Source: Heloderma charlesbogerti
Lineage: Eukaryota > Chordata > Lepidosauria > Squamata > Helodermatidae
NCBI GenBank assembly: GCA_026122225.1
Contig: JANEZZ010000309.1
Coordinates: 372,001 to 436,000 of the forward strand
Reading direction: 5' to 3'
DNA length: 64,000 nt
Part shown: one piece after another, positions 23,480 to 34,010 of the stretch
Layout of the letters: every line of letters begins with the position of its first letter
Position numbering within the stretch: the stretch's first letter is position 1
The notes under the pieces: model-generated
What the model saw: the letters and a program-made list of their open reading frames with translations, nothing else
Databases searched by the model: none
What the model was told of the DNA's origin: nothing
Translations under genes and position numbers: made by a program

Positions 23480-23985
23480 ACCGTCTATGGCTGTGTAGAC
23501 TGCATGGTGAATTGCCTGCCTGGTGCGAAGGTTGCAGATACCATGTACTGTCTAGATAGCCTAGTAGATAGTGCTGGGATGGAGTCAGTGGTCGTGGTCC
23601 ATGTTGGTACCAACAATGTGGGGAAATGTAGTTGTGAGATCCTGGAAGCCAAATTTAGGTTGCTAGGTAGGAGGTTGAAATCCAGGACCACCAAGGTGGC
23701 TTTCTCTGAAATGCTACCTGTTCCACACTCAGGGCCAGCTAGACAGGCGAAGCTGAGGAGTCTCAATGTGTGGATGAGACAGTGGTACAGGGAGGAGGGG
23801 TTCAGATTTGTTAGGCATTGGAGAACATTTTGGGACAAGCTGGGCCTGTACAAGAGGGAGGGGCTCCACTTGAACCAAAATGGAACGGACTGCTGGTGCT
23901 AAACATAAGAAGGGTGGCAGAGCAGCTTTTAAACTAAACCCTGGGGGAAAGATGACAGGAGCTGGAAAGCATCTGGTTTGGGTTA
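23480..23985 (+). mobile_element. CR1 LINE ORF1 fragment (SGNH-esterase-like domain)
   Basis: An open + frame at 23504-23902 (132 codons) matches the esterase-like domain of CR1 ORF1. It shows VVVHVGTNNVGK (block with GTN; residues 31-41), FRLLGRRLKSRTTKVAFSE (51-69) and REGLHLNQNGT (118-128). In SGNH hydrolases the last block carries the catalytic Asp-x-x-His; here the aspartate position is glutamate (E119) while His122 remains. The N-terminal block with the catalytic serine is not visible. The fragment is cut at about 23985, where a BovB 3' end begins. Confidence 0.75.
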
Positions 23986-23989
23986 TATC

Positions 23990-24050
23990 CTGGCGTGCTA
24001 TGGTCCATGGGGTCATGAAGAGTTGGACACGACTGAACAACAACAACAAC
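23990..24050 (+). mobile_element. BovB 3'-end stub
   Basis: Encodes the terminal WRAMVHGVMKSWTRLN-like peptide and ends in ACAACAACAAC. It is only about 60 bp, a severely 5'-truncated BovB insertion abutting the CR1 fragment. Confidence 0.85.
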
Positions 24051-24077
24051 TGTTCACTCAAAAGAGAAAGACTTCGT

Positions 24078-24241
24078 AAGAAGACCATCTGTCCATCTAT
24101 CTTAGTATCGACACTGACTGGCAGCAGCTCTCAAGGGTTTCAGGCAGGAGTTTTTCCTGCCCTCCCTGGAGATGGTGGAGATCGAACCTGGAACCTTCTG
24201 TATGCAAAGCATCTGCTCTATCACTGAACTACGGCCCTTCC
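24078..24241 (-). mobile_element. tRNA-Ala-derived SINE
   Basis: Minus strand begins GGAAGGGCCGTAGTTCAGTG (box A region), has a TTTGCAT anticodon-loop equivalent, then GGTTCGATC (box B). This matches an alanine tRNA with a UGC anticodon. The body 'CCAGTCAGTGTCGATACTAAG' follows. Other copies are at 25189-25326 and 63806-64000, all on the minus strand. Confidence 0.8.
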
Positions 24242-24755
24242 TCTTCTGCTGAGCCACCTGAGCGTTGTTTATTAATGTAGCTTCTGCATCTCATAAATGG
24301 GATAGAAATGAAAAATATTTCAATAAGCTTCGTAGTGAGTTAACCTTACTGTTCTGTAAAGCTTCATAACTCACTGGCAGCACAAGTCCCCTTTCTTGGT
24401 TTCTTCTAGTTGCTTGCTTTTAAACTTTTCTATTTTGTTTAATCGTTGGTGAAGACAATGATAGTGCAATTGACTGCCATGATTATGCCTACTTTATCAA
24501 TAAGTGTTTTGTGAGTATATATGATATATATAAAGTGTGTGTGTGTGTGTGTGTGAATGAAATCTGGCGAACATCAATATGTGAATGTTGGCAAACCAGG
24601 TGGATTTTGGAAATGCTGTTTGTTAGACATGCACTGGAGATGATGATGATGAGCTCACCTCACTACCTCACTTCTCTGAACAGTGAGAAATTCCAGAGGC
24701 ACAGTGCTTGTCTGGGCTTGGCTCCCTTAGGAGGAAGTCATTAGATGCTTATTGG
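24242..24755. other. No gene recognised; TG microsatellite
   Basis: (TG)n at about 24535-24554. No other recognised feature. Confidence 0.5.
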
Positions 24756-25182
24756 TGTTTTACAATAATTGCATTTATTTACAAATATACAAGTTAAGCA
24801 AATATATAGCCATAGGTTTAATACTCCAAAGTCCAGACAGCCAAAGTCCACTGCTCCCACATCAGATTTCCAGGGAGACAGCCAGCACCATAATATGCTC
24901 ACATTCCTGCAGTCTCTCTTCATACACAATAATCTGAATTACCTCATTCTTAGCTGGGAGGGGGAAAGATCTGCCCCCTTCTCTGATCAGTTTTTCTTGT
25001 TTAGAACATTCTGAAATGATCCAATATCAAGCAGAAAAGGTCTAAACATTTAGTTTCCATGGAAACACATCCTCTGTGTCCTCTAACAAAAGGTGGTTGC
25101 CAACATTGCCAAGACCACTAAGGCGATCTCCAGCAGGATCTCTGGCTCCATTAACCCTCTCCAAATTTCCAATCTTACAACA
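24756..25182 (-). mobile_element. Possible solo LTR
   Basis: On the minus strand it starts TGTTGTAAGATTGG and ends ATTGTAAAACA, with AATAAA about 20 bp from that end, as in R-U5. The flanks (ATTGG and CTATT) do not form a target duplication, so the borders may be wrong. It could be another repeat type. Confidence 0.3.
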
Positions 25183-25188
25183 CTATTT

Positions 25189-25326
25189 AGGACATAGGAA
25201 GCTACCTTTATATTGACTCAGACCATTGGTCCATGTAGCCCAGTCTTTTTGACACTGACTGGCAGCAGCGCTCTAGGGTTTCAGGCATATGCAAAGCATC
25301 TGTTCTACCACTGAGTTATAGCCCTG
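25189..25326 (-). mobile_element. tRNA-Ala-derived SINE, internally deleted
   Basis: Body text 'CAGACCATTGGTCCATGTAGCCCAG' (in parts) and the antisense tRNA part 'TGCAAAGCATCTGTTCTACCA' are joined after a deletion that removes box B. Confidence 0.7.
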
Positions 25327-25474
25327 CTGTCATATGCCAGTCTGCCACTCCTCAGGTGACAGTGAGATGTGGTGAGAGGCCTCTCTTGAGAATCAAAACA
25401 CACAGATAGGCTCAGGTGGATGAAGGTCCTTTAGTTTATCCTGATATCAAACATTTTAAGGGTTTATGGTTCAA

Positions 25475-25812
25475 AAACTGCACTTTGAATTGGTTCTGGA
25501 AATAAATTTTGAGTCAGCGAAGCTGGTATAACATTAACATTATATAGCCTGAAAAATGGGCTCTGGTCAGCACAGATTTTGCATAACTGGGTTTTCTGGA
25601 TATTTTTTTTCAAAGGCAGCCACATGTAGAGCACACTACAGTAATCTAATCTGAATGTAACCAAGGCATGTGTAACTGTGACAAGACCTGCCTTTTCCAG
25701 GAAAGGATGTAGTGGGCACACCAGCCTAAGCTGTGCAAAAAACCACTCCTGGCTAGCCACTGTCACCAGCTGGTTATCCAGGAGTGATGCCAAGTCCAGG
25801 AGTACTCCCAAG
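25475..25812 (-). mobile_element. L2 LINE fragment, decayed
   Basis: Collinear with 38635-38960 of the complete L2, with shared blocks CACTTTGAATTG, 'TACAGTAATC', 'AGGCATGTGT.ACTGTG', 'CACTCCTGGC' and 'AGTAC.CCCA'. The frame is disrupted. Confidence 0.75.
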
Positions 25813-26248
25813 CAAAAGCTGAGAAGAAATGAGGAACAAGAAGCATAAGCACTAACTAGAGAAGAAAAGTAAACTTGCTTAGGTGGAGATAAGGCAAGAG
25901 AAAAAGAACAGAAAAACATACAGTGGACAAAGCATGCAGGAGAGCAAATCATGAGCCAAAGTCACTCAGAGGCTTATGGGCAGGAACTGAGATAATGGAG
26001 ATTAGGACAAAGCCAAGGCTGTGGGGAGGAGGAACCACTAGAGCAAAGAGACAAAGGAGCAAAAGTAATCAAAAGAGGAAGAATCAGCAGCAAAACAAAG
26101 AGGAAGCAGCAAAACCAGTTGAAGCAGAAGGTCAAATAGGACAGCAGAAGGGAAAGATAGGTTCTGTTAAAATAGCCCTTCATAGGCTGTAGAAACAGTA
26201 CATTCATCCTGCCATGTTTATACATCTATAGAGGTCTGAAAACCTAAA
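25813..26248. other. No recognised feature
   Basis: A-rich sequence (around 26070-26165 strongly purine-rich). No named feature. Confidence 0.4.
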
Positions 26249-26386
26249 GCAGGGCTGGGGAATATGTGGCCCTCCAGATGTTGTTGGACTGCAACTTCCA
26301 TCAGACCTAGCCAACATAACCAGTGGTGAGGGATGATGGGAGTTGTAGTCCAACAACATCTGGAGGACCATAGTTTCTCCATCACT
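26249..26386. repeat. Foldback (palindromic) repeat, best copy
   Basis: The left arm 'CCTCCAGATGTTGTTGGACT' and right arm 'AGTCCAACAACATCTGGAGG' are exact inverted copies over 20 bp. The centre is AACCAGTGGTGAGG. Same family as 5847, 53339 and 59546. Confidence 0.8.
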
Positions 26387-26866
26387 GACTTAAAGTGATA
26401 GTGCTTGCCTACCAATTCAAAATAAAATATGCCTCAGCCATAAATCAGTGGGTCACAGGATTCATTACATATACTTCTTTGTCACAGATTCTTCTGAATA
26501 GAGAAGCTGTTGATCACAAATGGCTGTTAAGCAAGCTTTGTTTCCTGCTGTTTGTATCTCATGATCTGTCCTCCAAATACTGACAGAACATTTTTTGTAA
26601 CTTGTAAAATGCTGAATTTGTAAATGGCTTAAGTTCAACCAAGGACCATTGAATTTGATTGAGATTTAGGCACATGTGACTGGGCTGCTGGAAGCAGACT
26701 TTCCCATCCCCTCCTTCCCACAGGAAACCTTTTAGCCCCCTGAAAATGCTACTCAGGGGTTGGGGGACCCTGCTGAATAGGTTAGGCTGTGGTGCATGGA
26801 GAAGGGGAGAATGTTGAACATTTAGGCCCCTGCTCAGTGCAGGAATCCAGTTTAAAGCATCCCTGA
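26387..26866. other. No recognised feature
   Basis: No coding segment or repeat that I can name. Confidence 0.4.
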
Positions 26867-27095
26867 CAGATGGATGTCCAATCTTTGCTTGAATACCTCC
26901 AGCGACTGAGAGCCTGCCACCTCAATAGACAGTTGGTTTCATTGTCTGATTCTCTTCTCAAGGCTAAACACACCAAGTTACTTCAATCTTTCCTCATAGG
27001 ACTGAGTTTCCAGTTCCCTGATCATTGTTGTTGCCCTTCTCTGAACTCTTTTCCAATGTATCCAATTCTGATTTATTTTGCTGGGAAGCTGTGAC
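26867..27095 (-). mobile_element. CR1 LINE fragment
   Basis: Antisense of the CR1 C-terminal coding seen at 61744-62553. The + strand shows 'CTTGAATACCTCCAG', 'TCAAGGCTAAACA' and 'CAGTTCCCTGATCATTGTTG', the reverse complements of the same conserved segments. Diverged, with stops. Confidence 0.7.
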
Positions 27096-27247
27096 CAGTG
27101 ATGCGCATATTATAAGCAGCAGAATGGATACATATACAGTCATTATATATGATGAAATACACACCTCATTCATGCTTTTTCCTACAAAAACATACTTTCT
27201 GTGTAGGAAATGCATCATAACATGAATGTGTGGGCCTAAAACTTTCA

Positions 27248-27478
27248 GGATGCTTCTAGATGGAGGGCACCTAGCATTACCAATCAGAAGGCATTGTGTA
27301 GCTGTTCTGTCTTTATTTCCTTAATGCATTTTCTTTGGCAAGAAAAAAGGGGAGAAGGAAGCAGTCAGAAAACATGGGAACGTTAGAAATGGAAGATGAC
27401 GATATCTAGACCCCCCCATAAAATTCTGTGAATGAGGCAGGGTGATTGCACAATAAAACCCTTGTCTGGAAGCAGTCC
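27248..27478. mobile_element. MITE family 'B', copy with TIRs
   Basis: Left end GGATGCTTCTAGATGGAGGG and the reverse complement of the right end, GGACTGCTTCCAGACAAGGG, are imperfect terminal inverted repeats. It is about 231 bp and non-coding, collinear with 56422-56641. Confidence 0.65.
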
Positions 27479-27481
27479 AGT

Positions 27482-27655
27482 CCTATACATGTCTACTCAA
27501 AAGAGAGTCCTGTTTAATTCAATTGGGCTTACTCCCAAATAAATAGGCAAAGGATTACAGCTTTAGCTGCAATTCTACACACTTCCCTGGGGGTAAACCC
27601 CATTGAACACCAGGGGACTTACTTCTGAGTAGACATGCATAGGATTGAGCTGTTA
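27482..27655. repeat. Palindromic repeat 'F', two adjacent units
   Basis: Two units, each with 'CCTATACATGTCTACT' or 'AGTAGACATGCATAGGATT' arms. The outer arms are inverted relative to each other. Confidence 0.6.
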
Positions 27656-28428
27656 GTTATGTATCAGGAAGAAGTTTGCAACCAGAGAAGTTAGTGTGTG
27701 GAAGAAACTGTTCAGGGAAGTTATCCAACGTACAACATTAGTAGGTTTAAAAATAGACTAAACACTTTTAGGGAAGGTTTGACATAATTGGCAGGCACTG
27801 TTATTTAAAAGCAAAGTAAGTGATCTAGGACAACTTTTTATGTTTATAGGCCCTCCTAATTTGCTCTTCGCTTTTAAATTTACATGAGTTAGGGAATGTT
27901 CAAAAGTTTTGAATGGCTGAAAATTCAAGACACAATCAGAAATACTAAAAAAAAAAATCTAGCAGCAGCAGATAGATAAATGACCATTCTGAAAGAAAAC
28001 AAGCAAGGTAGGGGAGAGGGAGGGATGCTCAAGCAGTTTGCTGTGGCATTTCTAAGCAAACCAACCTGATTTGCACTTCCTGGGGGCTAACGCACAGATC
28101 AGAATGCAGCATAGAAATCTCCAATGCACAAATGACAATAGACAAGTCTGTCTTCCAGCAACTGGTACACCAACTGAAGTTTATAAAAATCACTAGAAAG
28201 CCACAGTCTTCCATTCAGCATGGGCCTCTTAACACTATCCCCACCACCACTACCATGAAAAGAATATATGATTATTTCAATTATATTTACTTCAGTTCAG
28301 TTATAATACAGTATAAGGTCATGTATATTAGGTTTCCAATGTTGAAAAGCTGGATTGCATTTATCTAAAATTCTGAGTGGCCTGTTGAGTGAGAATTATG
28401 ATCTTGTTATTTTACCCTTCCTTCCTCT
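27656..28428. other. No recognised feature
   Basis: AT-rich. I see no coding segment or named repeat. Confidence 0.4.
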
Positions 28429-28436
28429 GTCTGGAC

Positions 28437-29181
28437 CAGAGTTATTCGCTGCAAGGCCTGAGGGCTGCTGGTGGCTCCCAGTCACTTCAAGTGTGGCTGT
28501 CCACCCCTCTCTTTCATTCACAGTCTCTCTTTGCAGTAGCGCTCACTCTATCAGCAGGGGTACTCTACCTTTACCTTGCTGTTTGCTTTAGCAGTGAGCC
28601 AGTTGCTGTGATCTGGAGGAAGCTTCATTGGTTGGAACTCAGGAGATCTGCCGCTTGCCAGCTGTAAGGTGGCTGAGGTGCAGGGGAGAATGCAGGAGCA
28701 ATCAGCGAATTAGTTGTGGAGGAGGACGAGCCCAAGAGGCAAAGAGCCATGTGATTTGGTAGCTGTAATGGTGCACTGCACAGGAGCCAGAGTTGAAGCA
28801 GGAAATTGAATGCACAGGCGTGAAACAGAGAGAACAGTGAGGACCTGTGCTGGGAGATTTTGCAACACTGAGTAGAGCAGAGCACTCGCTCAGCGATGAG
28901 AAAGAAGATCCATCCAAATCCAAGGACCAAGTGAGCCTGTCGGAATTTGCCTGCCTGCCTGATGACTGACTGACTGAGGTCTTGCTTGGACAATGTGGAG
29001 GTGGATGAGGAGGGGAAGCCCAAAAAGGTCTCCAGCTCAGTCAGGTGCAGAGCACTGCCAATTGACCTGGGGCAGGGGGAAGAGGAGAGGCTTCATATGG
29101 CCTGGGAAAGTCCCCAAGTGGCTTTGGTGGCAGTGCTTGGAGCCAAAGTGGCTCCTGCTTGAAAATTAGTGAAGATCACTG
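28437..29181. mobile_element. Non-autonomous hAT-type DNA transposon, 745 bp
   Basis: The left end CAGAGTTATTCGCTGC and the reverse complement of the right end, CAGTGATCTTCACTAA, are related terminal inverted repeats. The flanks GTCTGGAC (28429-28436) and GTCTAGAC (29182-29189) match at 7 of 8 positions, a typical hAT target duplication. The GC-rich interior has no transposase similarity, so it would depend on a transposase encoded elsewhere. Confidence 0.75.
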
Positions 29182-30642
29182 GTCTAGACTTTTCTTCAGT
29201 CCTTACACTCTAAAAACAAGTCAATAGGAATTGGTCCTGCATATGTCAGTAGAATGGGCTTGTTCAGTACAATATTCTGGTAGATTGTGCTGCAATCTTT
29301 ATTAAGAACAGTTTGTGTTAATGTGCAGTATAAAACATTAATGATTCACTCAGCATTTGGCCATCTTTTTTCTTATAGAGTTCAATTATAGAGTCCTGAT
29401 TTAGAGCAATAGAAGGTTATCCCAAGGTTGTCCTAATTACAGGAGAATGAATGTTTGGCTGTGTTTGGAGAGATGATGTATGCGTACAAGAAAGGGGATT
29501 TCATCTGGGAATCTTGAACCTTAAATGATTTCATCTGGAATGATTTCATCTGGAACAAAAGAGGAAAGAATCCTAATTTCCCTCCCACTTGAAAAATTTT
29601 TGAACAGTTATGCTATCCCAGTATTTGTGGCCAAGGTTGCTCTGCATAGCACACACTTTTTTCCCCCTGTGCACCTTTCTTTTGAGATACCAAGGAATAC
29701 CAGGCTGTCTGCATTCTTTTTCCCATATAGAGGATTTAATAGGTTTTGGAAGTACGGCAAATCTTCACTAAGTTTTCAAAACACAAGGCTATGGTTGTAG
29801 ACCTAAGGAATTTGAAATATAATAACAAAGAGTAATTGGAACAAATCCATAGTCCAGGAAATTGGAACACTGATGATGTTGAAAAACATTAGGTATCTGA
29901 TCTTTTTACCACTAAAGGACAAAAATGTCAAGTTTTGGTTTAAGTGAGATTGTACAGGTATGAATCACAACCTCATGGTATCAGTATCCTACTAGATGTT
30001 TACTTAAGTTCCATATTGTTTCTCATTTCATTTTTCATGTTACAGGTAGAGTGGGCTGGCATATTTCCTTTCCAACATTAGAAAGAGAAAAATCCATATA
30101 TCTGGAGAGGAACATGACACTACTTGGACACAGACAATCGTTGCTGTATCCTATTGGCATCCTTTCCTAACAATTTGGAAACGCAGGGAAGGATGTATCA
30201 CTGGACATAACCACTTTGTCAGAGGACATAGGTGACTGCTTCCCCACCCAGTTACAATGAACCACATAGCAAGCTAAGGAAAGGTGGCCCAGGGGCTCAG
30301 TCCAGCCCTCAGGGACTTGCCATCTAGTCCCTGGATAGCTCCTGGTTCCAAGGATAGTAGCTCCCCTCAACGATGCACATCAGCTGCTTTCTTCCAGAGA
30401 AGCTGAAGTGCAGACAAGCAGCTCTGTATTTCCTCTCCACATTTCAGCATCAGTGGACAGGCAGAGTTCTTCATCTGTGGACTGCAGGTGCTCACAGGTG
30501 TCTGCAAACCAGGCACACACAAACAGAAGTGAGCAGCTGAGGTGTATAAGGAGAAGATCCTGACAGAGGCACTGTTGCTACTTGATGGTGATGATGGGGA
30601 GATAAAGGAATTAAAGAACTATCTGGATCTAAGTGACAGAGA
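29182..30642. other. No gene recognised; short ATTTCATCTGG tandem
   Basis: Three spaced copies of ATTTCATCTGG lie at about 29497-29552. The rest is unremarkable. Confidence 0.4.
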
Positions 30643-31060
30643 GCAATCCTATGGGGATTGATGGTCACCTCCAAACTCGGGGGCGACTGCGTATCCACTG
30701 CAGGGCGAGAGGAGTGGTGAGGAGCACATCTCCTCCGTGCTCCTGACACCCTGCTTTTGTGGCTAGACAGTCAATTTTGGCTGTCTAGCTACAGGACCTT
30801 GGAGCGCCGGGTGCGTTGGCCGGACCACACATAGGAAATGTCGTACCAGCATTTCCGAGCTTCCCACCCTGCCCCCTGGAATGCCCCGTTTCCCCTGCTT
30901 CATGCTGCTCTTGCGAGCGTGGAGCACGGGGCCGATCTGTGCTGCCTGTGAGGTGGCATGGGAGGGGTGCAGGTTGATTCTCCTAGAAACAACCTCGGAG
31001 CACGGGCTCTGAGGTCAGTTCCCGGGAACCAACCAATCCTATGGCCATCTAGCTGCTGAC
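30643..31060. mobile_element. MITE family 'C', diverged inverted copy
   Basis: Starts GAGAGCAATCCTATGG and ends near CCAATCCTATGGCCATC. The interior, read in reverse, follows the order of 9741-10174, including GAGCCCGTGCTCCGAGG, the TGGAGC..GGGG block and a CGTAC/GTACG segment. The right terminal repeat has been altered. Confidence 0.6.
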
Positions 31061-31859
31061 TACAGCATAGCTGGCTGGGGAATGCTGGGAGTTGTAAGAC
31101 TTTTTTCTGTCTAAACATGCATAGGACTGTGCCCCTAAGTGCATAAGAAGGCAAAGACTCTGTTGAAACCAGTTACTGTTCACACCGGCGAGGAGGGGGT
31201 TAAGGGACCCTTGCTGCATGCTGCAGCTTGCGTAGGAGTGAATGGAGCTGGTGTTGCTGGTTCTTCAGTTCTCAACCAATTAATACTATGGCTTCTGTTA
31301 ACAATTTAGTCACCAACGTGGATGGTGAGCTTTTAAGTGGCTACTGTGTGGCTCTTATTAGTCTGAAGCCACCCTCAGTCTCAGAAGAAGAAATACAAAA
31401 AAGGCAACATGACACTTTTAATTGGAACAACTAGTGCTGATGTAGGAGCGTTTTACATTTTTGAGTTACAGAGCACATCATGTCAGTCATATTTATAGGA
31501 TATATGTAAATAAAATTTAATGCAAAAATAGTTGATACAATGAAAGGTATCATTTACAGGACACTCCTATAGAAGTGGGAGAAGGAGAGTCGGTGGTGGA
31601 AGAACCACCACATGCAAAGCCCTTTCAGGCTCATACCAGCCAGACGGAAATTGGGAGGTGGGGTGTCTTTCTTTTTTAACTTTTCTTTAGTTTTTTTAAC
31701 TCTCTTTTCTTTGGCCACAGGTAGGGATGTTGGAGAAATCCGCAACAGTACCAAATGAGTTTGGATTTTTATGAATCTGACCAGCGGATTCCGCAGCAGA
31801 CCAGCTTTCCCCCATCAAGCAGATTCCGCAGACTTGCGGACCGTTTTTCTAACCTTTGG
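31061..31859. other. No gene recognised
   Basis: Holds a half foldback arm near 31062-31100. A 'TAGGGATGT' motif at 31722 is mirrored by ACATCCCTA at about 43046, beyond the DIRS element. Confidence 0.4.
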
Positions 31860-32033
31860 GGATTTTGTGCAAATATTGTCATGGAAAAATACACAAAAAT
31901 ACAACAAATCTGGCCAAAAATGCACATTTCCCCCCATAGGCTAAAGTGTGAAAATGCACGTGGAGGGGGGGATTTGCTCATTTTGTGGAAATTTGCATGT
32001 GGGAATTTGCACAAATTCAAAAAGAAAAAAAAA
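31860..32033. repeat. Repeat 'E', copy 2, abutting the DIRS end
   Basis: Shares AATTTGCACAAATT and CCATAGGCTAAAGTG with 5480-5640. The DIRS 3' terminus begins immediately after an A run at 32033. Confidence 0.5.
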
Positions 32034-32339
32034 GGACAGGTTGCTTACCTGTAACTGTGGTTCTTCAAGTGGTCATCTGTGCATTCACACATTTATTTAT
32101 TTATTTATTTATTTATTTCTATACCGCCCAATAGTTGAAGCTCTCTGGGCAGTTCACAAAAATTAAAACCAAACAGCACACAATAAAACAATTTAAAATA
32201 TATAGAACATATATGGGCTCTGCGCCTGTGCGGAGCCTCAACTCAGGAAACTTCTAAAGCTGAGAAAGTTTTGGTGGGAACCCTCCCCCACCGTCTCATC
32301 ATGCATGTCTGGAGGGGTTCCTGCCTATTCCCTCAGCTC
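32034..32339 (-). repeat. DIRS right inverted terminal repeat
   Basis: Matches the inverse of 42801-42957, including 'GAAACTTCTAAAGCTGAGAA' and CCTCAGCTC/GAACTGAGG at the inner edge. The outer end GGACAGGTTGCTTACCTGTA extends beyond the homologous part of the left repeat. A tail fragment is inserted at 32091-32209. Confidence 0.85.
32091..32209 (-). mobile_element. (ATTT)n plus LINE/SINE tail inserted in the DIRS terminal repeat
   Basis: (ATTT)n (about 32091-32127) followed by 'CTATACCGCCCAATAGTTGA' and 'GCTCTCTGGGCAGTTCAC', the antisense 3' end also seen at 11347-11420. It breaks the terminal repeat between CATTCACAC and ATATGGG. Confidence 0.75.
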
Positions 32340-32445
32340 GATGAGACCCCTTGTGGCCTCCAAACTGAAGGAAACTGAATGAACAAACACTTCGGTATCA
32401 GACAAGAACCATAGCATGACACCGAAGTGGGGACGGTGGGTGGGT

Positions 32446-32534
32446 TGTGTGAATGCACAGATGACCACTCAAAGAACCAGTTACAGGTAAGCAACTTGTC
32501 CTTCTTCATGGTCTCTGTGTATCACACATATGGG
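32446..32534 (-). repeat. DIRS internal complementary region
   Basis: The + strand reads GTGAATGCACAGATGACCAC..CAGTTACAGGTAAGCAAC, the reverse complement of the right terminus (32034-32090), followed directly by CTTCTTCATGGTCTCTGTG, which equals the outermost end of the left repeat read on the minus strand. Joining the complements of both ends is the hallmark internal region of DIRS1-like elements and templates completion of the circular intermediate. Confidence 0.85.
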
Positions 32535-32572
32535 CAAGTAGCAAGTTCACTTACCAGAGGTGGGTCAGTGTC

Positions 32573-33662
32573 CTAACATAATACAGATGAAAGAACAGTG
32601 CAACCAAAAGAGCAGTCAGCACGAGACCTCACATCCCAATGATAATGCCATATGAACATCAGTGGGGTTCCCCAAGTGGCAGCATGGCACAACTCCAGGA
32701 TGGAGATGCCCCAGTCAAATGCTGTCGGTGTTGCCATAGCCCTTGTAGAGTGTGCCGTCACTCTACCCAAATCCAGGTTTGCCAGTTCATAGGCAAGTGA
32801 AAAAGTCTGTGTAACCCAGGAAGCTGGTCTTTGAGCTGACAATGGGAGACTCTTTTTTTCTTCCCCCATAGCATACAAAAAGCCTCGGTGATTTGCGAAA
32901 AACTTCTGTTCTAGATTTATAGAAAGCCAGTGCCCACCTCACATCCAAAGCCTGCAGTCTTGACTCCAGCTGCAAAGTTGGGGATGGAAAAAAGGCAGGC
33001 AGAACGATGTCTTGGTTGACGTGCAACACCGAAACCACCTTAGGCAAAAATTGCACATCTGGGTGGAGTACAACTTTATCTCTATGGAACACCATATAAG
33101 GATCATCCACCCTAAGAGCTGCTAACTCACTAGCCTGATGGGCTGAAGTCATCGCTACTAAAAAGGCCACCTTCCAAGATAAAACAAGAAGGTCGATTTT
33201 AGCGAGAGGCTCAAATGGTTTAACTGTCAAAGCCTGAAGGATTACTGACAAACTCCAACTTGGAATCAGAGTTGGAATCATTTTTACTGGACGTCGGAGA
33301 TTCCGTACGCCACGGAGAAACTGTTGAACGTGAGGGTGTGAGAAAACGGTAAAGCCTTGTATGAGATCATGCGATGCAGAAATAGCTGCCTAGTACACTT
33401 TAATAGATGAGAACTTAAGCCCCCTTTCAAATAAGGAGAACAAGAACTGTAAAATATTGGAGATGGAACTAGTAACAGGGTCCAACTCTATCGAAATCAC
33501 AAATGCTGAAAATTTTCCCCACTTAAGGGCATAAGAACGTCTGGTGGCTGGCTTCCTAGCCACCTCTAAGATCGGTTCCGAAATGTGTGAGAGATCATGC
33601 AGGTTTGGAGTCTCCATGCTGTCAGCTTCAGTGTTCAGAGATCGGATGTCAAATGCGACCAT
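32573..33662 (-). pseudogene. DIRS tyrosine recombinase (degenerate)
   Basis: Spread over several frames on the minus strand. The N-terminal core-binding part includes 'RRSYALKWGKFSAFV' and 'FSLFERGLKFSSIKVY' (33390-33662). The catalytic part follows at 32787-33281 ('SWKVAFLVAMTSAHQASELA'), then HSTRAMAT and 'AATWGTPLMFIWHY' (32573-32878). The box II His-x-x-Arg (HSTR) and the likely terminal tyrosine remain. The first catalytic arginine, expected just before 'SEL', appears as glutamine in SAHQASEL. The enzyme would integrate the circular cDNA. Frameshifts and this change indicate loss of function. Confidence 0.75.
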
Positions 33663-34010
33663 TCTGCTGGGACAGGAGGTCTGCTGTCATCAGGAGACGG
33701 AGATACTGCCCCCAACAGTGACAGAGCAATGGGGCGAACCATCCCTGTCTCGGCCAACATGGTGTAATAATTATGCAGTCTGTGTTGTCATCCAGGACCT
33801 TTGACAGCGCCTGAGTTAGCGCAGGAAACAGTGGAACAGGAAATAGAATCCCTAGTTCCACTTCAGGAGGAAAGCGTCCCCCAACAAGGCTTGACCTATG
33901 CCTGCTCTGCTGCAATAATTCCAGCATACTTTGTCATCCTCTGTCGCAAACAGGTCTATTTGGGGGTCTCCCCACTGTTTGAATAAAGTCTGTAGCACTT
34001 CGGAGTGGAG

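Noticed and set aside
23359..23559. 66-codon frame starting in an RERQREREKEKG stretch
   Set aside because: It is a translation of the GA microsatellite joined to CR1 sequence.
24078..24241. Possible functional tRNA-Ala gene
   Set aside because: The tRNA-like part is antisense, mutated, fused to a SINE body and repeated at several loci, so it is a SINE head.
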